From positions 1 to 5,522 of the forward strand of contig DXUR01000214.1 in assembly GCA_019417795.1 (NCBI GenBank): 5,522 nucleotides of DNA, written 5' to 3'. Shown piece by piece: positions 1 through 5,522 of the stretch; position 1 is the first letter of the stretch, and each line of letters begins with the position of its first letter. The notes beneath the pieces are model-generated. The model was not told where the DNA came from and did no database searches. It saw only the letters and a list, made by a program, of their open reading frames with translations. Both the position numbers and the translations under genes were made by a program. This DNA is from Clostridiales bacterium. GTDB taxonomy: Bacteria > Bacillota_A > Clostridia > Oscillospirales > Oscillospiraceae.

Positions 1-23
1 CTAAATTATCGTTTACCTGATTT

Positions 24-28
24 GGAGG
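24..28 (+). promoter_or_regulatory. Ribosome binding site of the coiled-coil gene
   Basis: GGAGG lies 7 bases before the ATG at 36. It fixes the start and chooses the + strand reading over the antisense open frame across the same bases. An in-frame TGA at 18-20 rules out an N-terminal extension. Confidence 0.85.
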
Positions 29-35
29 TTATACC

Positions 36-395
36 ATGTTTGATAAAGTTCAGGAGAGCTTGAAAAGAAGTAAAGATGAGCGTCAGAAAAAGCGGCTTGA
101 AAAGGAACGGGTTCGTCTTGAGAAAGCCGCAGCAGAAGCAGTTCGCGAGAAAGAGCGGCTTCAACATGAGGCGGAAAAGATACAGGCTGAAAAAGATCGC
201 CTTCTCTCCCTTGATGACAAAGGGCTGATGGTAGAACTGATTCTGGCAGTGCGCGGCTTATACTCGCAGATAGAGTACATTCAGAGTCAGCAGGAGTCTT
301 TATCCGAGCGAATTGACGATATTGAGTCAGACATCTCTTCCATCCGCAGCGATATTTCGGATTTGGAGAGCAGAATGAGTTCGTCCGATCAATAA
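36..395 (+). CDS. Small two-segment coiled-coil protein of unknown function
   Basis: This is a 119-residue protein that I do not recognise as a named family. It has no proline, cysteine or tryptophan, no signal peptide and no membrane span, so it is probably cytoplasmic. Residues 10-55 are about 60% charged (K/R/E), with hydrophobic residues spaced by seven (L21, L28, A35, L42, I49, L56), consistent with a long charged helix or coiled coil. A short hydrophobic stretch (about 64-76) follows a possible hinge at D60-G63. Residues 75-114 then form a near-perfect a/d heptad register: L75, I79, I82, Q86, L89, I93, I96, I100, I103, I107, L110, M114. Isoleucine at both a and d suggests a parallel oligomer, perhaps a trimer (inference). 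The start is set by GGAGG and an upstream in-frame stop. The gene ends 23 bases before the GmrSD-like gene, so it probably shares its transcript. A role as assembly partner or regulator of the restriction proteins is only a guess from context. Confidence 0.85.
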   Translation: MFDKVQESLKRSKDERQKKRLEKERVRLEKAAAEAVREKERLQHEAEKIQAEKDRLLSLDDKGLMVELILAVRGLYSQIEYIQSQQESLSERIDDIESDISSIRSDISDLESRMSSSDQ

Positions 396-404
396 AAGCC
401 AATG

Positions 405-411
405 AAGGAGG
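405..411 (+). promoter_or_regulatory. Strong ribosome binding site selecting a GTG start
   Basis: AAGGAGG, a near-complete Shine-Dalgarno match, lies 7 bases before the GTG at 419. It supports GTG as the true start of the DUF262 protein. The first in-frame ATG is codon 24, which would remove part of the conserved N-terminal domain. Confidence 0.85.
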
Positions 412-418
412 CGCAGAC

Positions 419-2242
419 GTGATTATTTCCCCGCAATCTCTTGATACAAACCTCAGTCAGCTTTTAGCAGAGGTTAAGTCCGGCTCCATGCAGTTGCCGG
501 AGTTTCAGCGTGACTGGACTTGGGATGATAACCGAATTAGGGGCATTATCGCCAGCTTATCACAGGGTTATCCTATGGGTGCCATCATGCGGCTGCAATA
601 CGGCAATCCGGACATCCAATTCAAATACCGTACAATTACGGGCGTAAAAGGCGTTTCTGTGAAGCCGGAGCATTTGATTCTCGATGGTCAGCAGCGGCTT
701 ACTTCAATTTATCAGGCAACATCCTCTAAAGAGCCGGTCTCGACCAAAACAGAAAAAGGCAAGGCTATTAAGCGTTATTACTATCTCTCAATGGAGAAGT
801 GCCTCGACGATGATGAGGATCGTTTTGATGCTGTCCTCTCCATCCCCGAAGACCGAAAGATTAAAGAGAACTTTGACCGGGATGTGAAGCTCGATCTCTC
901 AACCAGAGAATATGAATACGAGAACAAGCTGTTTCCGGTCAATATCGTATTCGACAGCAACGCAGTTATGGACTGGTTCATGGGCTACATGACGCACTAC
1001 GGAATGAAGCCGGAAGCAATGGACGAGTTCAAGCGTTTCCAAGCGGATGTGCTGAATACAATTTCCGGGTATAAGCTGCCTGTGATTACACTGGACAAGT
1101 CCACGCCGCGAGAGGCAGTGTGCAAGGTGTTTGAGAACGTCAATACTGGCGGTGTTCCTCTCACGGTGTTTGAGCTTGTTACCGCAACTTATGCCACAAG
1201 AGACTTTGACCTAAGAAAAGACTGGGTGCAGTGCCGAAATACCATTTGCGGCTTTGGAGACACGCTGAGAACAGACCTGTTCGATGGAATTGATGAAACC
1301 ACATTCCTGACAACGGTTTGCCTCTATACAAGCTATTTGAACAAGCAGTCTGGAAAAACGAACACTATCTCCTGCAAAAAGAAAGATGTTCTGGGTCTGC
1401 CTTATGAATCATATATAGCGAACCGCGATGCAGTGTTAGTCGGGTTCAAAATCGCAAAGGAGTTCCTTCTTCGGGATCAGTGCGTCTTCCGGCAGAGAGA
1501 CTTGCCTTATACAACGCAGTTGATTCCCCTTGCAGCGATCTGTGCTGTTCTCGGAAAATCCAAATGCAACGAGCCTAACACAATCAAAACGCTTTCTCGT
1601 TGGTATTGGTGTGGAATTTTGGGTGAGATGTACGGTGGCGCTAACGAAACCCGATATGCCTACGACATCGAGGACATGGTTGAAGAGGTTAACGGGCGTC
1701 CGAATGCAATGCACACGATCAACAGCGCAGTCTTTTCTTCTACGCGGCTGCTGACCCTTCAAACTCGCTTGAGTGCTGCTTATAAGGGGATTATGGCTCT
1801 TCTCTATAAGGAGAAATGCCGTGATTTTATGAATAACACGACGATTGACATTGTGAACAGTATGCTTGAGTCTCCGGACATTCACCATATCTTCCCGGAA
1901 GCATATTGCGAGAAAATGGGCATCAAGCGCGAACGGTATAATTCCATCATTAACAAGACCCCGATTCTCCCAGCCACCAACCGCTCGATTGGCGGAAATG
2001 CGCCGAGTGAGTATCTGGGGGCAATTCTAAAGAAGGTTGATGGACTGAACGAGGATGAACTTCAAGCACGGGTAGAATCGCACTTTATCGACTATTCGGA
2101 ATTGAAGGCAGATAACTTCAATGGCTACTTCATTGACAGAGCAAAGAGTCTTCTCAATCTGATTGAAAAGGCAATGAATAAGCCTGTCACTGACAGAGAT
2201 GCAGAAAATACGCTGGATCAGTTTGGGGCGAGTCTGGCGTAA
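419..2242 (+). CDS. GmrSD-like DUF262 plus HNH (DUF1524) restriction protein
   Basis: This 607-residue single-chain protein resembles the GmrSD family of type IV restriction enzymes. In characterised members GmrS uses NTP and GmrD cuts DNA, favouring glucosylated hydroxymethylcytosine phage DNA. Seen here: an N-terminal DUF262 domain (about residues 5-260) with the conserved LPEFQRDWTWD at 26-36, the ParB/Srx-like DGQQR nucleotide-binding motif at 89-93 and FENVNTGGVPL at 238-248. A middle region carries the RWYWCGILGEMYGG segment starting at 394, which I recall as typical of DUF262-HNH fusions. The C-terminal GmrD/DUF1524-type nuclease has DIHHIFP at 487-493 (H490-x-x-P493), then N512 and N521-R522-S523 as the likely HNH/HNN residues. 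All key motifs are present and the frame is intact, so an active enzyme is expected. The length fits fused family members. It lies 23 bases after the coiled-coil gene and 17 before hsdR, implying one operon. The substrate is unknown: action on modified phage DNA is inferred from the family, and other DUF262 proteins act in different defence systems (SspE, BrxU). Confidence 0.92.
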   Translation: MIISPQSLDTNLSQLLAEVKSGSMQLPEFQRDWTWDDNRIRGIIASLSQGYPMGAIMRLQYGNPDIQFKYRTITGVKGVSVKPEHLILDGQQRLTSIYQATSSKEPVSTKTEKGKAIKRYYYLSMEKCLDDDEDRFDAVLSIPEDRKIKENFDRDVKLDLSTREYEYENKLFPVNIVFDSNAVMDWFMGYMTHYGMKPEAMDEFKRFQADVLNTISGYKLPVITLDKSTPREAVCKVFENVNTGGVPLTVFELVTATYATRDFDLRKDWVQCRNTICGFGDTLRTDLFDGIDETTFLTTVCLYTSYLNKQSGKTNTISCKKKDVLGLPYESYIANRDAVLVGFKIAKEFLLRDQCVFRQRDLPYTTQLIPLAAICAVLGKSKCNEPNTIKTLSRWYWCGILGEMYGGANETRYAYDIEDMVEEVNGRPNAMHTINSAVFSSTRLLTLQTRLSAAYKGIMALLYKEKCRDFMNNTTIDIVNSMLESPDIHHIFPEAYCEKMGIKRERYNSIINKTPILPATNRSIGGNAPSEYLGAILKKVDGLNEDELQARVESHFIDYSELKADNFNGYFIDRAKSLLNLIEKAMNKPVTDRDAENTLDQFGASLA

Positions 2243-2244
2243 AA

Positions 2245-2249
2245 GGGAG
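2245..2249 (+). promoter_or_regulatory. Ribosome binding site of hsdR
   Basis: GGGAG lies 10 bases before the ATG at 2260, a slightly long but usable spacing. It begins 3 bases after the stop of the upstream gene, so ribosomes finishing that gene could reinitiate here. Confidence 0.7.
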
Positions 2250-2259
2250 TGACAAAACT

Positions 2260-5200
2260 ATGGCAGGATATTTTACAGAATCAAATTACGAGAACGCTGT
2301 CTTGCAGCTTCTCAATGAAGAACTGGGCTATAACTATATCTATGGACCGGACGTGGAGCGCGATTATCACTCGCCGCTTTATGAGGATGTTCTGCTACCT
2401 TCCTTGCAGCGGATCAACAAGAGCCTGCCTATGGACGCTCTGACGGAGGCAATCTATAAGCTCAAGAACTTTGAAACCGGAACGCTTTTGCAGAAGAACA
2501 TGGTCTTTATGGACTACCTCCAAAACGGAGTCCCGGTAAAATACTATGACAAGGGTGAAGAACGCTCTACCCTTGTTTACCTTGTAGACTTCAAAAATCC
2601 TGCCAGTAACGAGTTCACAGTTGCGAATCAATGGACTTTCATTGAGAACTCCGAAAAAAGACCGGATGTGATTCTCTTTGTCAATGGTCTCCCACTCGTC
2701 ATTGTGGAGTTGAAGTCTCCGTCCCGCGAAGAAACCGATGCTTCCGCAGCATACCGCCAGCTCCGGAACTATATGTATGAGATCCCCTCTATGTTCATTT
2801 ATAATGCGGTATGTGTCATGAGCGACTTGACCACTTCAAAGGCTGGTACAATCACGTCCGGCGAAGACCGCTTTATGGAGTGGAAAACAACAGACGGCAG
2901 CTATGAGAATACGCAACACGCATCATTTGACACATTCTTTGTAGGACTGTTTGAGAAGACCCGCTTCCTTGACATCGTGAAAAACTTCATCTGCTTTAAT
3001 GTGGATGGACAGAATACTTTCAAGATACTCGCCGGGTATCATCAGTATTTCGCAGTCAAAAAGGCGATTGAGTCTACAAAACACGCAACCGTGACGGACG
3101 GTAAGGGTGGCGTCTTCTGGCATACACAGGGCAGCGGAAAATCGTTGTCTATGGTCTTCTATGCTCATTATCTGCAAGAAGCGTTAGAAAGCCCCACTAT
3201 CGTTGTCATTACCGACCGTAACGATCTGGACGACCAGCTTTACGGACAATTCGCCCGCTGCAAGGACTTCCTCCGGCAAACGCCGCAGCACGCTGAGAGC
3301 CGCAAGAATCTGAAAGAACTGCTTGCAAACAGACAGGCAAACGGCATAATCTTCACGACCATGCAGAAGTTTGAAGAAAGCAACGAAGCTCTTTCGGAGC
3401 GTCGGAACATTATCGTGATGGCTGATGAAGCGCATCGTGGGCAATATGGTCTCAATGAGAAGGTTGTGATCAAGCAGAAGGACAACGGCGAAGTCGAGGC
3501 GAAAACCGTTATCGGCACTGCCCGCATTATAAGAGACACGCTTCCTAATGCGACCTACATTGGATTCACCGGAACACCGATCTCCACAAAAGACCGCAGT
3601 ACACGAGAGGTCTTCGGTGATTACATCGACATCTATGATATGACACAGGCAGTTGAAGATGGCGCGACCAGACCCGTCTACTACGAGAGCCGTGTGATTC
3701 ACCTGAAACTCGACGAGAACACCCTCCATCTGATCGACAATGAATATGACATTATGGCTGACAACGCCGATCCGTATGTCATTGAAAAGAGCAAAAAAGA
3801 ACTTGGTCAGATGGAAGCAATCCTCGGTGCCGACCAGACGATCAATTCCTTGGTAAATGACATTCTTGATCATTACGAGAATTACCGTGAGAATATCCTA
3901 ACCGGCAAGGCGATGATCGTTGCTTATTCGCGTCCCATAGCAATGAAGATTTATAAGCGCATTCTTGAGCTACGCCCAGCGTGGACGGAAAAGATTGCAG
4001 TGGTCATGACGCAAGGCAATAACGATCCCGAAGAATGGCGTGAGATTATCGGCAACAAAGCTCATAAGGACGATATGGCGCGGAAATTCAAAGACAACAA
4101 CTCTCCGCTGAAAATCGCCATCGTCGTGGATATGTGGCTGACCGGCTTTGATGTTCCCTCCCTTGCTACGATGTATGTCTATAAGCCGATGGCTGGACAC
4201 AACCTGATGCAAGCTATCGCCCGCGTCAATCGTGTCTTCAAAGATAAAGAAGGCGGTTTGGTTGTCGATTACGTCGGTATTGCGGCTGCACTGAAACAGG
4301 CAATGAACGACTATACTGCCAGAGACAAGAAGAACTATGGTGATACAGATGTAAGCAAGGCTGCATATCCGAAGTTCCTTGAAAAGCTCTCTATTTGCAG
4401 AGATTTGTTCCACGGATTCAGTTATGAGAAATTCATGACCGGAAGCGACCTCGACAGGGCAAAGCTCATCAGCGGCGGAGTGAACTTCATACTCGGCAAG
4501 AGTGTTGCAGAGTACGAGCTTCCCGACCATGAGAAGACACAGAATGTGTTTATCAAAGAAGCCCTGCTTCTCAAGCAGGCACTTTCGCTGTGCAGCAGCT
4601 TGGTAGACGAGCAAACTCGCATGGAGGCAGCTTTCTTCGAGTCCGTAAGAACAATGACCGTGCGCTTGGTTTCAGGCGGTACCGGAAAGAAGTTTACGCT
4701 TCCGGAAGTAAATGAGCGCATTAACGAGCTTTTGAAGCACAGCATCAAGAGCGAAGGTGTTATCAACCTCTTCTCCGATGTCCAGACTGAGTTTTCGTTG
4801 TTCGATCCGAAGTTTCTTGAAGAAGTGGCAAACATGAAGGAGAAGAATCTTGCAGTCGAACTCCTGAAAAAACTGATTTCCGAACAGGTCTCTGTTTACC
4901 GTCGAACAAATATTGTCAAGTCTGAAAAGTTCTCCGAAATCATTCAGAGCGCAATGAACCGCTATTTGAACGGAATGCTGACCAACGAGGAAGTCATTCA
5001 AGAATTACTCAAGCTGGCGAAAGACATTGCCGCTGCTGCCGCCGAGGGTGAAAAACTCGGATTGACAGCGGACGAGCTTGCTTTCTATGATGCCCTCACA
5101 AAGCCGCAAGCAATCAAGGACTTTTACGAGCATGACGAGCTTATTGCTATCACGAAAGAACTGACAGATTTGCTTCGCAAAAACCAGACAATAGACTGGC

Positions 5201-5349
5201 AAAAGAAAGAGAGCGCAAGAGCTGGAATGCGCCGCCTGGTCAAAAGGTTGCTGAAAAAACACAAATATCCGCCAGAGGGTATGGATGATGCTGTCCAGAC
5301 TGTCATGAGCCAGTGTGAGATGTGGACGGACAATGTAATGACCGCTTAA
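2260..5349 (+). CDS. hsdR: Type I restriction endonuclease subunit R
   Basis: HsdR is the DNA-translocating and cleaving subunit of type I restriction-modification. With HsdM and HsdS it binds an unmethylated target, pumps DNA using ATP and cuts at a distance. The 1029 residues match the EcoR124I-like size class. The N-terminal nuclease shows D136, E150-x-K152 (PD-(D/E)xK) and a QxxxY motif at Q167-Y171; E11 may be the extra helix acid. The motor follows: Q262 in a Q-motif-like segment, Walker A TQGSGKS 289-295, TDRNDLDDQL 318-327, Walker B DEAH 389-392, GFTGTP 435-440, TGFDVP 628-633 and QAIARVNR 651-658. The C-terminal helical part (about 935-1025, starting LTADELAFYDAL) matches the DUF3387/T1RH-like C-terminal domain, which in related enzymes helps dock to the methylase core. 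All catalytic motifs are present and no frameshift is seen, so it should be functional. Neither hsdM nor hsdS is in the window; one or both should lie beyond its edges. The start is supported by GGGAG and by the usual HsdR N-terminus. Confidence 0.97.
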   Translation: MAGYFTESNYENAVLQLLNEELGYNYIYGPDVERDYHSPLYEDVLLPSLQRINKSLPMDALTEAIYKLKNFETGTLLQKNMVFMDYLQNGVPVKYYDKGEERSTLVYLVDFKNPASNEFTVANQWTFIENSEKRPDVILFVNGLPLVIVELKSPSREETDASAAYRQLRNYMYEIPSMFIYNAVCVMSDLTTSKAGTITSGEDRFMEWKTTDGSYENTQHASFDTFFVGLFEKTRFLDIVKNFICFNVDGQNTFKILAGYHQYFAVKKAIESTKHATVTDGKGGVFWHTQGSGKSLSMVFYAHYLQEALESPTIVVITDRNDLDDQLYGQFARCKDFLRQTPQHAESRKNLKELLANRQANGIIFTTMQKFEESNEALSERRNIIVMADEAHRGQYGLNEKVVIKQKDNGEVEAKTVIGTARIIRDTLPNATYIGFTGTPISTKDRSTREVFGDYIDIYDMTQAVEDGATRPVYYESRVIHLKLDENTLHLIDNEYDIMADNADPYVIEKSKKELGQMEAILGADQTINSLVNDILDHYENYRENILTGKAMIVAYSRPIAMKIYKRILELRPAWTEKIAVVMTQGNNDPEEWREIIGNKAHKDDMARKFKDNNSPLKIAIVVDMWLTGFDVPSLATMYVYKPMAGHNLMQAIARVNRVFKDKEGGLVVDYVGIAAALKQAMNDYTARDKKNYGDTDVSKAAYPKFLEKLSICRDLFHGFSYEKFMTGSDLDRAKLISGGVNFILGKSVAEYELPDHEKTQNVFIKEALLLKQALSLCSSLVDEQTRMEAAFFESVRTMTVRLVSGGTGKKFTLPEVNERINELLKHSIKSEGVINLFSDVQTEFSLFDPKFLEEVANMKEKNLAVELLKKLISEQVSVYRRTNIVKSEKFSEIIQSAMNRYLNGMLTNEEVIQELLKLAKDIAAAAAEGEKLGLTADELAFYDALTKPQAIKDFYEHDELIAITKELTDLLRKNQTIDWQKKESARAGMRRLVKRLLKKHKYPPEGMDDAVQTVMSQCEMWTDNVMTA

Positions 5350-5364
5350 CTCCCCTACGAGAAA

Positions 5365-5368
5365 GGAG
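5365..5368 (+). promoter_or_regulatory. Ribosome binding site of the truncated downstream gene
   Basis: GGAG, within AAAGGAG, lies 6 bases before the ATG at 5375. It favours this start over the in-frame ATG at 5390. Confidence 0.7.
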
Positions 5369-5374
5369 TAGATC

Positions 5375-5522
5375 ATGGGCAATTCAGTCATGTTGAATGG
5401 AATCGAATATGCCGGAGAACAGATTGCCTACAAAGACAGCACCTATGAGCTTGTGTCAAAGGTCGCTTACCTGATCGGCGTCCCGCTTCGTATTTTCCAA
5501 AATGAACACGAGCCGCCGAAGA
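5375..5522 (+). CDS. Unrecognised gene, 5' part only
   Basis: An ATG with a good Shine-Dalgarno opens a frame that runs without a stop to the window end, giving 49 residues beginning MGNSVMLNGIEYAGEQ and continuing through YELVSKVAYLIGVPLRIF. I do not recognise the family. The piece looks soluble, with no signal peptide; the V-AYLIGVPLRIF stretch is moderately hydrophobic but contains an arginine and is too short to call a membrane segment. It starts 25 bases after the hsdR stop with no clear terminator between, so it is probably the next gene in the same operon and may belong to the defence locus. It is not an obvious HsdM or HsdS start, but 49 residues are too few to exclude much. Confidence 0.65.
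   Translation, partial: MGNSVMLNGIEYAGEQIAYKDSTYELVSKVAYLIGVPLRIFQNEHEPPK

Noticed and set aside
1..60. Possible C-terminal tail of an upstream gene (frame 1 is open to a TGA at 61-63)
   Set aside because: Only 20 codons are visible, with no recognisable signature. It would overlap the coiled-coil gene, and stops in the other two frames at 2-4 and 18-20 are equally plausible ends.
13..402. 129-residue minus-strand open frame opposite the coiled-coil gene
   Set aside because: The + strand frame has a GGAGG at correct spacing and a coherent heptad pattern. The minus frame has no purine-rich site before its ATG and no recognisable protein features.
2249..2443. Short + strand frame with GTG start overlapping the hsdR start
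   Set aside because: It is out of frame with HsdR, and its GTG overlaps the Shine-Dalgarno of hsdR. The N-terminus starting at 2260 leads straight into the HsdR nuclease domain.
3184..3873. 229-residue minus-strand open frame inside hsdR
   Set aside because: It is antisense to conserved HsdR motor motifs, lacks recognisable domains, and is the kind of shadow frame expected opposite a long gene.
3970..4614. 214-residue minus-strand open frame inside hsdR
   Set aside because: It is antisense to the conserved TGFDVP and QAIARVNR motor motifs, with no protein family resemblance; a shadow frame.
5350..5374. Terminator after hsdR
   Set aside because: Only a 5-bp stem with an 11-base loop and no T-run is present, so it does not qualify as an intrinsic terminator.
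1..5522. CRISPR array, tRNA or rRNA, IS ends, or long direct repeats
   Set aside because: No spaced repeat units, tRNA-like cloverleaf or inverted terminal repeats were seen. The window is almost wholly coding, with gaps of 17-25 bases.

Overview
The window is a defence-type operon segment, all on the + strand and tightly packed. It reads as DNA from a low-to-mid-GC Gram-positive bacterium, most likely a gut-type Clostridia/Firmicutes. That guess rests on strong purine-rich Shine-Dalgarno sites (GGAGG, AAGGAGG, GGGAG, AAAGGAG) before every gene, one GTG start, and base composition near 50% GC by eye. The species cannot be named from the sequence.

Layout: (1) 36-395, a 119-residue protein that is almost entirely coiled coil, of unknown function. 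(2) 419-2242, a 607-residue single-chain GmrSD-like protein: an N-terminal DUF262/GmrS-type domain with the DGQQR motif and a C-terminal GmrD/DUF1524-type HNH nuclease with an HxxP motif. (3) 2260-5349, an intact 1029-residue type I restriction endonuclease subunit HsdR, with a PD-(D/E)xK nuclease, SF2 translocase motifs and an EcoR124-like C-terminal domain. (4) 5375-5522, the first 49 codons of an unrecognised gene cut by the window end. Gaps between genes are 23, 17 and 25 bases, with no convincing terminator or promoter between them, so co-transcription is likely.

How it may work: HsdR is the motor and nuclease of a type I restriction-modification complex and needs HsdM and HsdS, which are not in this window and should lie nearby. 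The GmrSD-like enzyme belongs to a family whose founding member is a modification-dependent (type IV) restriction enzyme. It could therefore complement type I restriction by attacking phages with modified bases that evade HsdR. The coiled-coil protein sits first in the visible cluster and may be an oligomerising partner or regulator; that is inference. The least explained parts are the coiled-coil protein and the truncated downstream gene.
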